Origin: Nematostella vectensis
Taxonomy: Eukaryota; Cnidaria; Anthozoa; Actiniaria; Edwardsiidae
Assembly: GCF_932526225.1 (NCBI RefSeq)
Contig: NC_064043.1
Location: 4,207,501 to 4,271,500, forward strand
DNA length: 64,000 bases
Direction of reading: 5' to 3'
Within the stretch, counting starts at the first letter, position 1. Each line of letters starts with the position of its first letter. Shown here in pieces: positions 48,889 to 56,744 of the stretch. The position numbers and the translations under genes are program-made. The notes below the pieces were generated by a model. That model did no database searches, had not been told where the DNA came from, and saw nothing but the letters and a program-made list of their open reading frames with translations.

Positions 48889-50127
48889 ATGGCACAAGCG
48901 ATATCAGAAAAAATCAACCCAAACAGGATCCCACGGGAACCCTTCGGCCTGAAAGCGGAATCGTCGCTGAATCGGATTACATTCAATCCCTCATCGGCAA
49001 GTCCTGGAGAAACCCTCTATATAAATATTCCAAAACTTGCTGAAAATGTAGTGATTGTTCCAGGTAGTGTATCCTTACTATTTGACTTAAACGTCGCAGG
49101 ACACGCGAATAATACTCTCGTCAACAACGTTGGCCGGAACCTAGTGTCAAGGCTCAAGATTCTCTTCGGTGGAGAAACACTACAGGATACTCAGAGATAC
49201 GATCTCTTCCAAACCTATCACGACTTATACTTACAAGCTGAAGATCGTGGGGATAGAATAAGACAAGGTATCTCCTCTGAAAACATGAGGAAGCTCAGGA
49301 CAAATGCAGGTGATAAAGTGACCGCAGATGCTAAGGAAGTAGCTCTTGCAGCAGTTCACAACACCAAGTACTGCATTCCACTCGACCATCCTATTCTCGG
49401 CGAGCATGGGGTCTTTTATCCAAAGGCGTTACCTCATCCGCTAATCTTTGAAATTACTCTAGCCCCAGTTTCCGACGTCGTTGTTTATGCTGACACGGTC
49501 AAGACTCCAACGTACACAATCACAAACCTCGAGTTGGAATATGCTTGCATCTCAAGTGAATACTTGGCTCGTGAGGCGTTGTCGGCTTATCAGGTTGGTA
49601 GAGGATTCTTTTACGAGAACGTCATTCTCCACAAAACGTTCACCATTTCCAAACCTAATGATGGTGTCATAAACGAGCACATTAATCTGCCGAGGAGGTC
49701 AATGACAGGGATATTGTGTCTGTTCACAGAGAGCTACACAGGAGGAGCAAGGGATTCCGAAAAGTTTGTCAATCCAAGTATCACATCGATCAACATTAAT
49801 GTGGATGGCATGCCAAACCGTCTCTACTCCAAGGGGATGACACCGCCGGACCTCTGGGAGTCGGTAAAGAAACGTTTCGGTAGAGAGGGTGTTAAGCAAA
49901 AGGATTTTTACGCTAATAACAAGTTTGCTCTGTGGGTCGACTTGAGGGCACATCCAGATAACAGCATTCACGGAGGAGGTCTGGTCTTGAACAACACGCG
50001 GGACGGAGTAAAACTAGAAATGAAACGAAAAGTTGGAGGAACGGGAAACATCACCTGCTACATGTTTGTAGTAGCCGACGCGTTGATGGAGGTTATGAAC
50101 TCGAATTTGAGAGCAATCATGTATTAA
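48889..50127 (+). CDS. Probable major capsid protein (double jelly roll)
   Basis: 412 residues rich in beta-prone segments. The N-terminal half contains VPGSVSLLFDLNV..NNTLVNNVGRNLVSRLKILFGGE, followed by a YDLFQTYHDLYLQAEDR stretch. This layout (a beta sheet, then an N-x-x-x-R-x-L-V-x-x-x-x-I-x-x-x-G insertion strand) is what I associate with Polinton/adintovirus capsid proteins. The second half (FYENVILHKTFTISKP.., CYMFVVADALMEVMNSNLRAIMY) is similar in style. It is shorter than many Polinton capsid proteins. Position supports the call: it comes right before the packaging ATPase, with its own promoter box at 48855. It could be another abundant virion protein; a structure prediction would settle it. 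Confidence 0.72.
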   Translation: MAQAISEKINPNRIPREPFGLKAESSLNRITFNPSSASPGETLYINIPKLAENVVIVPGSVSLLFDLNVAGHANNTLVNNVGRNLVSRLKILFGGETLQDTQRYDLFQTYHDLYLQAEDRGDRIRQGISSENMRKLRTNAGDKVTADAKEVALAAVHNTKYCIPLDHPILGEHGVFYPKALPHPLIFEITLAPVSDVVVYADTVKTPTYTITNLELEYACISSEYLAREALSAYQVGRGFFYENVILHKTFTISKPNDGVINEHINLPRRSMTGILCLFTESYTGGARDSEKFVNPSITSININVDGMPNRLYSKGMTPPDLWESVKKRFGREGVKQKDFYANNKFALWVDLRAHPDNSIHGGGLVLNNTRDGVKLEMKRKVGGTGNITCYMFVVADALMEVMNSNLRAIMY

Positions 50128-50131
50128 AAAG
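50123..50131 (+). promoter_or_regulatory. Weak box ATTAAAAAG, ATPase gene
   Basis: Overlaps the capsid-gene stop codon; 24 nt before ATG 50156. Confidence 0.4.
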
Positions 50132-50155
50132 GACTTGTGTGATAATACAAAAAGA

Positions 50156-50782
50156 ATGGAAGAATTACGGGAAAAAGTTCCTTTTCATTGTATTATCACA
50201 GGACCTACTAATTGTGGGAAGACAAAGTACCTCACGGAACAGCTCCGAGGGCCGTTCCGGCATGTGTTTGAATACATTGTGTTGATTTGTCCGACTTATG
50301 CGAAAAACAAGTCCTATCGTAGATTTGCTCACGGAGATAAACGTTTCTTGGTATTATCGCCGGATGCTAGTAACACCGATGAGATTAACGAGTTACTAAC
50401 AGATTGTGCGGTGCTATTTTCTGGTACAAATACGTTACTCGTTTTGGATGACTGTGCTGTATCGAAAGATCTAAAGCAACGCTCGAACAAGTTTATCAAT
50501 CTAGCGTTCTCAGGGAGACACGAAGGATTATCAGTGTGGGTATTGACGCAACAATTAACATCCATAGCAAAGCCCTTCCGTGATAACGTCGCCTGTGTGG
50601 TCACATTCCATAATCCATCTCAAATTGGCACCAAAACACTGTTTGAAGATTATGGAGGTGATTTAGACGTCGAGACTCGTAAAAAGTTCGTAGAACTGCT
50701 GAAAACTGAAAAGTATTCCAGACTCTGTTTCTGTCTACGGCATCCATTCCAAAATTATTTAGAGATTCCTGCGACGCGGTGA
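50156..50782 (+). CDS. A32-like genome-packaging ATPase (FtsK/HerA superfamily)
   Basis: P-loop GPTNCGKT at 50201-50224 (Walker A), strand IVLICPTYAKN, Walker B LLVLDDCA at about 50436, sensor-like VWVLTQQLTSI, and C-terminal FHNPSQIGTKTLFEDYG. These match the poxvirus A32-type ATPases that pump DNA into Polinton and giant-virus capsids. About 208 residues, typical for the small version. ATG 50156 is chosen because the frame upstream begins only at a TTG. The stop codon TGA is immediately followed by one of the palindromic repeats. Confidence 0.9.
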   Translation: MEELREKVPFHCIITGPTNCGKTKYLTEQLRGPFRHVFEYIVLICPTYAKNKSYRRFAHGDKRFLVLSPDASNTDEINELLTDCAVLFSGTNTLLVLDDCAVSKDLKQRSNKFINLAFSGRHEGLSVWVLTQQLTSIAKPFRDNVACVVTFHNPSQIGTKTLFEDYGGDLDVETRKKFVELLKTEKYSRLCFCLRHPFQNYLEIPATR

Positions 50783-50806
50783 GCTCTAGGGCTAGCCCCT
50801 CGAAGT
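50781..50806 (+). repeat. Palindromic repeat, copy 2 (ATPase stop codon)
   Basis: GAGCTCTAGGGCTAGCCCCT then CGAAGT; contains the perfect palindrome GGGCTAGCCC and overlaps the ATPase stop. Confidence 0.8.
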
Positions 50807-50808
50807 GG

Positions 50809-50816
50809 TTTAAAAA
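50809..50816 (+). promoter_or_regulatory. Promoter box TTTAAAAA, 175-residue protein
   Basis: Context AAGTGGTTTAAAAACATCTT, 25 nt before the ATG. Shares the ACATCTT continuation with the 508-residue gene. Confidence 0.6.
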
Positions 50817-50841
50817 CATCTTGGTCTACTTACAAAATAAG

Positions 50842-51369
50842 ATGGCAAGCATTGAGGATTATATGGAAGAGGAGCCTAAGTCTAAAGGGAGCTCGAAGGG
50901 TGAGCCTCTCGAAGACGATGTTGAAGTCAAACGAGAATCGCTGGCTATTCTCGCATCTCTTGGGACTACGAAGGAATTTCTTGGTGTGGACATGAGTTTA
51001 GGGGATATCAAGAAGCTCCCGGCGAAAGACGTCGAAAAGTACTTTGTTCGCTACCAGACTGTCTTAGGCAAACAAGTTACTGATGGATTAGTAGAATCAG
51101 CACTTCAAGTGGTGTCTCAAGTCATTTCCTACGTGGTTCCTGTAGATGACACCGAAGCGCTTAGCAAAGACTTACAGAACGACGAGTTGGTTAAACGCGA
51201 ATTGTCAAACTTTGCAGGTCTCTTGGTATTGAAGGGAGGAAGGATGGTAGCACTTGCTAGCGCCCTCTTCCGAGTCGCTAAGCATGTTAAACTAACACCT
51301 TCACAGGAGACTTCCAACAAACTTCAAGAAGTTTCAAGCACAACTGAGCAAACTCTTGAGCACAACTGA
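50842..51369 (+). CDS. Unknown virion-cluster protein, 175 residues
   Basis: ATG 50842 lies 25 nt after a TTTAAAAACATCTT box. The product starts with an acidic tail (MASIEDYMEEEP) that includes the palindromic repeat translated as GSSKGEPLED. It then has a mostly helical body (VEKYFVRYQTVLGKQVTDGL.., LSNFAGLLVLKGGRMVALASALFR). No membrane helix is certain. The stop codon is inside the second unit of a 22-bp repeat, so the C-terminus (TEQTLEHN) is repeat-derived. Family not recognised. Confidence 0.75.
   Translation: MASIEDYMEEEPKSKGSSKGEPLEDDVEVKRESLAILASLGTTKEFLGVDMSLGDIKKLPAKDVEKYFVRYQTVLGKQVTDGLVESALQVVSQVISYVVPVDDTEALSKDLQNDELVKRELSNFAGLLVLKGGRMVALASALFRVAKHVKLTPSQETSNKLQEVSSTTEQTLEHN
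50887..50914 (+). repeat. Palindromic repeat, copy 3 (in 175-residue gene)
   Basis: GGGAGCTCGAAGGGTGAGCC then TCTCGAAG; diverged in the core, translated as GSSKGEPLED. Confidence 0.65.
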
Positions 51370-51426
51370 GCAAGCTCTTGAGCACACCTGAGCAAGCTCT
51401 TGAGCACACCTGAGCAAGCTCTTAAG
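51339..51426 (+). repeat. Four 22-bp tandem units at a gene end
   Basis: Exact period 22: CACA(A/C)CTGAGCAA(A/G)CTCTT(G/A)AG four times. The stop codon of the 175-residue protein lies in the second unit, so copy-number change would move or keep the stop depending on the frame. Confidence 0.93.
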
Positions 51427-51436
51427 CATGATGTGA

Positions 51437-51444
51437 TTTAAAGA
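51437..51444 (+). promoter_or_regulatory. Promoter box TTTAAAGA, 144-residue protein
   Basis: Context GTGATTTAAAGATTCTTTATT, 25 nt before the ATG; structural-type subclass (GAYTTAAAGATT). Confidence 0.65.
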
Positions 51445-51469
51445 TTCTTTATTCAGTGAGTAAAGAATC

Positions 51470-51904
51470 ATGTCTGACGAAAATCAAGAGGTTGAGCAAA
51501 TCACAAAGGACCCTCCCCCCAGGAAGAAGAGTACCGCTAAGGAGAAAGATCCTATAAAAGTCGCTTCTGGTAAGAGAGTTGCCGAATATAATAGGAGGTG
51601 TAGAGAAGCGCTCGCTAGGGAGATGAAACGCGAGGCGGAGGCGAGTTCAGAAGACACTACACAGGCGGAGACATCCCACCAAGAGGGAGCTCGAGGGGAT
51701 AGCCTCTCGGACGCTTGGATTCCAGAGCTATCGTTTACAACTGTACTGGCTCTAGTTGGAATAGGGCTCACCGCATTGGATATGTATATGCGTTTTTACA
51801 AAAAGACGCCCAAGATCAACGCCAACGAGACTGAAACTTTCGAGAGGCCTGCCGCTCGAGGGGCTAGCCTCCCGAACGCGACGCCAAAAATAGGAATGTT
51901 GTGA
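51470..51904 (+). CDS. Unknown single-pass membrane protein, 144 residues
   Basis: The N-terminal two thirds is basic and charged (PPPRKKSTAKEKD, EYNRRCREALAREMKREAEA). One hydrophobic segment follows (LSFTTVLALVGIGLTALDMY), then a short basic tail. Two copies of the palindromic repeat are translated in the same frame, giving ARGDSLSD before the hydrophobic segment and ARGASLPN near the end. ATG lies 25 nt from its TTTAAAGA box. Probably a virion or membrane-associated protein; function unknown. Confidence 0.75.
   Translation: MSDENQEVEQITKDPPPRKKSTAKEKDPIKVASGKRVAEYNRRCREALAREMKREAEASSEDTTQAETSHQEGARGDSLSDAWIPELSFTTVLALVGIGLTALDMYMRFYKKTPKINANETETFERPAARGASLPNATPKIGML
51685..51714 (+). repeat. 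Palindromic repeat, copy 4 (in 144-residue gene)
   Basis: GGGAGCTCGAGGGGATAGCC then TCTCGGACGC, translated as GARGDSLSDA. Confidence 0.8.
51853..51880 (+). repeat. Palindromic repeat, copy 5 (in 144-residue gene)
   Basis: CGCTCGAGGGGCTAGCCTCC then CGAACGCG, translated as ARGASLPN in the same frame as copy 4. Confidence 0.8.
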
Positions 51905-51912
51905 TTTAAAGA
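51905..51912 (+). promoter_or_regulatory. Promoter box TTTAAAGA, 74-residue protein
   Basis: Context GTGATTTAAAGATTATCT, 27 nt before the ATG; starts right after the upstream stop codon. Confidence 0.65.
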
Positions 51913-51939
51913 TTATCTGAATCTGTAATAAATAAAATC

Positions 51940-52164
51940 ATGTCAACTGAAAACAAACTTGTGAAAACGATCACCGACTCAGCAGTCATCATCGGATTAG
52001 CCGCCGGCGTGGGTTATGTTGTTAAAAAGGTTATGAAAGAATCGTTTATCAGCGACCCTTCGTCAAGTGCTACAAACTACGCTAAATGGGTTGCTGTCCT
52101 GTCCGGTAGTATGTATCTGAAAGATTATCTGGAAACACAAAAGATTTTGCCAAAACCGCTGTAG
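51940..52164 (+). CDS. Unknown small membrane protein, 74 residues
   Basis: Hydrophobic segments at about residues 13-28 (TDSAVIIGLAAGVGYVV) and 48-60 (WVAVLSGSMYL) are separated by a charged loop. It has its own TTTAAAGATT box 27 nt upstream. It lies in the capsid cluster; function unknown. Confidence 0.7.
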   Translation: MSTENKLVKTITDSAVIIGLAAGVGYVVKKVMKESFISDPSSSATNYAKWVAVLSGSMYLKDYLETQKILPKPL

Positions 52165-52168
52165 GCGA

Positions 52169-52176
52169 CTTAAAGA
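52169..52176 (+). promoter_or_regulatory. Promoter box CTTAAAGA, 138-residue protein
   Basis: Context GCGACTTAAAGATCTTATAG, 20 nt before the ATG. Confidence 0.65.
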
Positions 52177-52196
52177 TCTTATAGATTGATTAATAA

Positions 52197-52613
52197 ATGG
52201 CGAGTATAGCATTTATGATTGGTGGAGCTATTCTTAATGCGACGGCATTCGTTGGAGGGAGTTACCTAGCGAGATACTTATCTTCTGACGCTACTCATGT
52301 TGATAAAGAAAAAATAAGACACGATAAAGCGCTTGAAAAGTATCAACAAGCAATGGGTGATTGGCAGAGAAAAAGACAGGAATATCAGGATTGGTTGGGG
52401 GAAGAATATAATAATAAACTTCGTGCAGACCAGAATGATAAGGAGACCGATCAGGCTTTCAAACTATACGCTCAAACACATCCAGATTTTGATTTGAAAG
52501 AGCCTGAGCTCTCAGATTACTACAGACCAAGTAGCAACCAAAAGATGGGAGAGATGACATATGTTGGAGGTGGAATGTTAGCTCTTGGCTATGTAGCGAG
52601 TAGGTGGATATGA
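52197..52613 (+). CDS. Unknown membrane-anchored coiled-coil protein, 138 residues
   Basis: Hydrophobic Gly/Ala-rich N-terminus (MASIAFMIGGAILNATAFVG), a long charged helical middle (KALEKYQQAMGDWQRKRQEY) and a Gly-rich hydrophobic end (MTYVGGGMLALGYVASRWI). The layout of hydrophobic ends with a helical rod suggests a membrane or capsid-lining role. CTTAAAGAT box 20 nt upstream. No family name known to me. Confidence 0.72.
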   Translation: MASIAFMIGGAILNATAFVGGSYLARYLSSDATHVDKEKIRHDKALEKYQQAMGDWQRKRQEYQDWLGEEYNNKLRADQNDKETDQAFKLYAQTHPDFDLKEPELSDYYRPSSNQKMGEMTYVGGGMLALGYVASRWI

Positions 52614-52623
52614 GCCGGCACGA

Positions 52624-52631
52624 CTTAAAGA
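52624..52631 (+). promoter_or_regulatory. Promoter box CTTAAAGA, 340-residue protein
   Basis: Context CACGACTTAAAGATTTCTTA, 26 nt before the ATG. Confidence 0.65.
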
Positions 52632-52657
52632 TTTCTTATTTTCAAACAAAATAAGAA

Positions 52658-53680
52658 ATGGATATAGATTTTGATTCCACAACAGAAGAAGGTAGAGAAG
52701 ATTTGAATACTACTGTAGACGAAGATTATGACTCTCTTATTCCAAACGATGGTGAGGGAAGAGAATCATGGAATGAAAGGATTTCAAACAGATTTGGTAG
52801 AGGTGCAAGCTATGTGATTAGGAGGTTGACCGACTTATGGAAAACACGAAACCCCGGGAGGGTTGTCCCCGAATACATGGAATTACAGAATATTGGAGGT
52901 TCTTCTTCAACGGACACACTTAGGGTAAACCTTTTGTTATCGAAATATCCAGATCTTGATGAAAATTTAGTTCAGATTTCAACGGATGAAAGAGGAAAAC
53001 AATTCATCTCCTTCTACTCCGCAAGAAAAGGTGGTTGGACTAGACCAGAAAGGTTGTATAATGAGGATAGAACGGTGCGAAAGAGTGTTGACGCCAAAAT
53101 CAGATCCGGAAAGTACAAGCAAATTCAGATTCAACTCGATGAACTAGACGCTACAGCTAATACACTCAGAGAAGAAGAAGAGAGGAACACCGAGCAAATG
53201 AGAAAAAATAATGAGGAACGAAGTGAAACAACTAACCAAGAAAGACTAAGAGCTATAGATCGTAAAAATGAAGAGCTCAGCGAAAGAAATTCTGTCATAG
53301 ATGAGACTTTGGAAGAGAATCAATTGGAGAGAGAAAATCTTGAAGAGAGAATGCCGCTGAAGGACCGTGTCAAGGCGATTTTTAAGAAGTACGGATTCAC
53401 CACCGTGGCTGTCGTCACCGCTGTGGGTGTTGTTATCGGTGTTATTGTCTCTAACCTGAAGACGGGTTTGACAAGTGTCGCAAAAGGCGTTGGAGACGGT
53501 CTGAAAACAATAGGCGAAAAATTAGGAGAAATACTCCCAGGAATGGTTGGTGCGATAGCTAGTTTCATATTTAGAACGGCAGGTGAAGTTGTTGGCTTTT
53601 TAGCTAAAAACGCATGGCTTCTCATCGTCGCTGTCGTTCTGTACTTCGTAGAACGATTTAAAAGGAGACGGAAATCATAA
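52658..53680 (+). CDS. Unknown large membrane protein with coiled coil, 340 residues
   Basis: Acidic N-terminus, a globular part (LLSKYPDLDENLVQISTDER), a Glu/Arg/Asn coiled coil (about residues 150-225) and a conserved-looking C-terminal membrane region with two or three helices (FTTVAVVTAVGVVIGVIVSN, MVGAIASFIFRTAGEVVGFL, AWLLIVAVVLYFVERF) ending in a basic tail. I recall near relatives of the C-terminal region in many cnidarian gene predictions beside similar polymerases, but no function. It could be a membrane-active virion protein; this is inference. Confidence 0.78.
   Translation: MDIDFDSTTEEGREDLNTTVDEDYDSLIPNDGEGRESWNERISNRFGRGASYVIRRLTDLWKTRNPGRVVPEYMELQNIGGSSSTDTLRVNLLLSKYPDLDENLVQISTDERGKQFISFYSARKGGWTRPERLYNEDRTVRKSVDAKIRSGKYKQIQIQLDELDATANTLREEEERNTEQMRKNNEERSETTNQERLRAIDRKNEELSERNSVIDETLEENQLERENLEERMPLKDRVKAIFKKYGFTTVAVVTAVGVVIGVIVSNLKTGLTSVAKGVGDGLKTIGEKLGEILPGMVGAIASFIFRTAGEVVGFLAKNAWLLIVAVVLYFVERFKRRRKS
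53657..53664 (+). promoter_or_regulatory. Weak box TTTAAAAG, 207-residue protein
   Basis: Lies inside the last codons of the upstream gene, 19 nt before the ATG. Confidence 0.45.
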
Positions 53681-53683
53681 CAA

Positions 53684-54307
53684 ATGGTATTACTCTACAT
53701 TGAAGGGAACGTTGGTGACTTTACCGTCTATTTAGAACACCCTATTGAAAAGCCGCGGTTTATCGCGCTGCGAGGATGTGCGTTTCATAATCGTTGTAAC
53801 AGTCTCTCAAGCGAGGGAACGGTCTCCGACGGTGAGAACACTATCCTTAGGATCCCCGCGGGACAGTACACGATCGAGACGCTAAAACGTCAAATAGATG
53901 GGGGTATGCGTCTTGGTGAAAAGTCAGTCTCTATTAGAGACTCGTCACTCGAAGTTCATCGGAACGTCGTGTTGAATGAGCCGCTCGCCTGCCTGTTAGG
54001 ACTCAAGACCAGGGAGCTGGAAGCAAACACTCGCCACGAGATAAAGATGATAGGTCACGAGGCTATTTTTATCCACTGCGATCTTGTGAACGCGTCTGAC
54101 TCCCTCCAACAAGGAGCCCCCTCACAAGTCCTAGCAAGTGTAGAGCTTGATGAAGGAAAGATATACCTCAATCCAAGCGATCCGGTACGGGTTAGCACCA
54201 CATCAGTCGGTTACGTGAGTAGTCTCCGTCTTAGTATAAAGGGCGGTGACGGAAACACAATAGAGCGCGGTCTCTACCCGATACGTCTAATTTTAGAAAT
54301 CACTTAA
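53684..54307 (+). CDS. Possible minor capsid (penton-like) protein, 207 residues
   Basis: Beta-rich sequence without membrane helices. The segment ILRIPAGQYTIETLKRQIDGG resembles the PGYYSxxxL element that I associate with Polinton/adintovirus penton-like proteins, followed by a VNASDSLQQGAPSQVLASV strand set and a final beta strand pair (YPIRLILEIT). Its start is 3 nt after the upstream stop codon and its promoter box (53657-53664) lies inside the upstream gene. The single jelly-roll call is tentative. Confidence 0.5.
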   Translation: MVLLYIEGNVGDFTVYLEHPIEKPRFIALRGCAFHNRCNSLSSEGTVSDGENTILRIPAGQYTIETLKRQIDGGMRLGEKSVSIRDSSLEVHRNVVLNEPLACLLGLKTRELEANTRHEIKMIGHEAIFIHCDLVNASDSLQQGAPSQVLASVELDEGKIYLNPSDPVRVSTTSVGYVSSLRLSIKGGDGNTIERGLYPIRLILEIT

Positions 54308-54310
54308 AGA
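54303..54310 (+). promoter_or_regulatory. Promoter box CTTAAAGA, 201-residue protein
   Basis: Contains the stop codon of the upstream gene; 24 nt before the ATG. Confidence 0.6.
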
Positions 54311-54334
54311 ATAAACTCTCCCCATAATAAAGCT

Positions 54335-54940
54335 ATGGAAGAGTACAACTCAATCTACCCGAACGTACCCCGAGGGGTCAGCCCCTCGGGTGATAACTTC
54401 AGACTCCAAAAGACCCACGATGTTTTGGGAAGTTTGGAGCAAGAAGTTAAACATTACGAGAACGTGAGGAAAAAGTATAAACGAGGGCAGAGCGTGTTTT
54501 CAAAGTTAAGTGTGGTCTTAGGACTCTTATCCGTCATTCTTGGGTCTAGTGGTTTGGGGACTTCTCTGTCAGGTTTAGGCATCATCGTTGGAGTTCCGTT
54601 GGGTGCTTTGGCTGGTGTTTTTGGTCTTACGTCTGTAGGCTGTGCGGCAGTTTCTAAACGGCTGTCGCAAAAAGTCTCCAAGCACGACCAAACAGCGGCG
54701 ATGGCAAAGGCAAAAGTAAATAGCATACGCGACCTGGTCTCTAAAGCTTTAAAAGACAACAAAATATCAGACGAAGAGTTCTCTTTAATCTTGAACGAGG
54801 TGGATAAGTTTGAGGCTCTAAAGCTCCAGATCCGTCAAAAGTCGGTAAGAGAGGACGAAAAAAACGTAAACATTACCAAGCTGAGGGAAACAGTAAGAGA
54901 AGAGATTTTGAAAGACCTGGCGAGTCGACCCGCTCGGTGA
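54335..54940 (+). CDS. Unknown membrane-hairpin protein, 201 residues
   Basis: Starts with YNSIYPNVP, then a palindromic repeat translated as RGVSPSGD, then a helix (SLEQEVKHYENVRKKYKRG). Two hydrophobic helices form a hairpin (LSVVLGLLSVILGSSGLGTS, LGIIVGVPLGALAGVFGLT), followed by a cytosolic-looking helical domain with LKDNKISDEEFSLILNEVDK, reminiscent of an EF-hand-like acidic loop. I recall this family as common in cnidarian genomes next to Polinton genes; its function is unknown to me. Confidence 0.78.
   Translation: MEEYNSIYPNVPRGVSPSGDNFRLQKTHDVLGSLEQEVKHYENVRKKYKRGQSVFSKLSVVLGLLSVILGSSGLGTSLSGLGIIVGVPLGALAGVFGLTSVGCAAVSKRLSQKVSKHDQTAAMAKAKVNSIRDLVSKALKDNKISDEEFSLILNEVDKFEALKLQIRQKSVREDEKNVNITKLRETVREEILKDLASRPAR
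54368..54393 (+). repeat. Palindromic repeat, copy 6 (in 201-residue gene)
   Basis: CCCGAGGGG and CCCCTCGGG form a 9-bp stem with loop TCAG; translated as PRGVSPSGD. Confidence 0.8.
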
Positions 54941-55002
54941 AATTTCTGTACGAGAGAACTCCCGTCGGATGGATCTATGAATTGAGATGCGTAAAGGACT
55001 GA

Positions 55003-55010
55003 TTTAAAAA
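55003..55010 (+). promoter_or_regulatory. Promoter box TTTAAAAA, 508-residue protein
   Basis: Context GATTTAAAAACATCTTATA; 20 nt before ATG 55031, 8 nt before ATG 55019. Confidence 0.6.
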
Positions 55011-55018
55011 CATCTTAT

Positions 55019-56545
55019 ATGTTATATAAGATGAAGTTTACAGAATTTGTGAAAAGGTACCCTTACTATTCACGCTTCAGGTTCTCTGCCGACGAGCACG
55101 GCAATGTGCAATTCGTTTTCAATGGGGACGAATACGATCCATTCGACAAGAATGGGAATCTAGTCAAAACGTTATATCACTTCCCTGGTAATAGCTGGAA
55201 ACCTGAGAATATCCAGGATTTTCTAGTCGCCGACGACACACAAGCATACAAGGAAACGATCCAGCAACTGTTTGGGTTCCCAAAACAATACAGACTAGAC
55301 GCGCGTGCAGAGTACAAGATATTGCCGTGGGACGAAAACCCTACGAGAAATAATTACGTCTCTTTTGATGTTTTTATAACACCAAAGGTGAAGACACACT
55401 TTGTTTTTAGGGACATATTCACCGACAGCTTGCTAGTATTCAGAACAGCAAAGGAGGCTAGTAGGTGGCTCGACGCCTCGAACCTCAGTTATTGGAGTCA
55501 AGCCTTAAATTTTGCTATGTTTTGCGCGACTGCTGGATGTGGTGTGACGCGTGACATGATTGACGACTCTCAAGTGGGGTCATTCTACAGATTTCACATC
55601 ATTTTCACTATCAGACGAATATTAAACGAGCTACAATGCCCTCTTCCAAAAGATAGGCTCTTTAGTTGGAATAAAAACTTTTACAGCGAAGCGGCTTACC
55701 AAAAACTAAGAACAGAATTCCGAACTGGTGACGATTTCCGGTTCCTCGGACCGATAAATCATGGGTTAGGGAACGTTTATAATTATGATTATCACGGCTT
55801 GTCATCTTCTAACGACAAGTATAAGCCTTATGGCACCATTGATCAATTACACGACGAATGGGACGCTGCCAAAAGCGACCACGAACACATGAATCACTTT
55901 GAGATCGAGTACCTGAAAGACCTTAGAACTGGGTTTCAGTATGAGTGGTTCTTTCCGGAAAAATCAATGGGGTTAACCAAAGCTGGGTTGTCTAGGATAA
56001 ACCAGAGCATCGAAGCCTTTGTTTACTGTATTCTAGGCGCGCAAGTTCAGACCCGGTCGTCAATCGTCGGTGATAGCGGTTCAGCTCAGGAAACGAAACA
56101 GGTCTTCACGAAACTCTTTGAAAGCGCGGTGGTGGAAAACAGTATATCGAAAAGTATACAACGGTATCAGTTTGCTTTACAACAGGCGAGACAAAAACTA
56201 GACCTGGCTTTCGCCCTCGGCTGTTGGTTAAGTCCATCGTATCTTGTGATAAATAACAACACTTCGATCGCTGGCTATAATAACAAGTTACAAAAAGCCA
56301 CCACTGATATGAAACTGGGGCTGAATCCGATAAATAACGAGATAAAAACGATCCCAAAACATAATATGGGTCATTCAAAGATTGTGTTACCTCATACCGA
56401 GTCAGTCACGGCTCACAAACCGGAACCGGAGGCGAAAACTAACCCAAAGCCGGACGTGATTAAACCCACGAACACGCAGCACGAAAATAACCTTGTCACG
56501 ATCACAGCCTTTACGGCTGGTTTAGCTTGGTATCTATTCCGGTAA
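55019..56545 (+). CDS. Unknown 508-residue virion-cluster protein
   Basis: Large soluble-looking protein with a Pro-rich tail (HKPEPEAKTNPKPD) and a C-terminal hydrophobic helix (LVTITAFTAGLAWYLF), so it is probably tail-anchored. Motif-like stretches include FNGDEYDPFDKNGN, FLGPINHGLGNVYNYDYHG and DEWDAAKSDHEHMNHFE; the His/Asp cluster looks metal-binding but I cannot assign an enzyme. The ATG at 55031 (MKFTEF), not 55019, fits the usual 18-27 nt spacing from the promoter box. I saw no adenain-type protease signature in it. Confidence 0.78.
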   Translation: MLYKMKFTEFVKRYPYYSRFRFSADEHGNVQFVFNGDEYDPFDKNGNLVKTLYHFPGNSWKPENIQDFLVADDTQAYKETIQQLFGFPKQYRLDARAEYKILPWDENPTRNNYVSFDVFITPKVKTHFVFRDIFTDSLLVFRTAKEASRWLDASNLSYWSQALNFAMFCATAGCGVTRDMIDDSQVGSFYRFHIIFTIRRILNELQCPLPKDRLFSWNKNFYSEAAYQKLRTEFRTGDDFRFLGPINHGLGNVYNYDYHGLSSSNDKYKPYGTIDQLHDEWDAAKSDHEHMNHFEIEYLKDLRTGFQYEWFFPEKSMGLTKAGLSRINQSIEAFVYCILGAQVQTRSSIVGDSGSAQETKQVFTKLFESAVVENSISKSIQRYQFALQQARQKLDLAFALGCWLSPSYLVINNNTSIAGYNNKLQKATTDMKLGLNPINNEIKTIPKHNMGHSKIVLPHTESVTAHKPEPEAKTNPKPDVIKPTNTQHENNLVTITAFTAGLAWYLFR

Positions 56546-56744
56546 CATGCGGGATGCATGTGGACGGATGTGACGTACCGCAAGAAGACAATACCTGTTC
56601 ACATGTGCATACCAGACCACCCTGGCGACCGCGAACTCTCAATGTAAATACAAAACCTATTTTCAGAATCGCTAGTTGTTAGGGTGATTAGGAATGTATG
56701 TGTTTTGTAACGTGAGACGCGTTACAAAACTGAGTGGGTCAATG
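56546..56744. terminator. Convergent gene junction with an 11-bp hairpin
   Basis: GTTTTGTAACG (56702-56712) and its exact inverse CGTTACAAAAC (56720-56730) with a 7-nt loop lie between the tail-to-tail 508-residue gene and the zinc-repeat gene. It could be a 3'-end signal for both. Confidence 0.5.

Noticed and set aside
50135-50155. Upstream extension of the ATPase from a TTG
   Set aside because: Eukaryote-type genes should start at ATG, and ATG 50156 has the correct spacing from the promoter box.
52701-53300. Maturation protease in the 340-residue protein
   Set aside because: No His-Asp-Cys order with the expected adenain-like surroundings; the region is a coiled coil followed by membrane helices.
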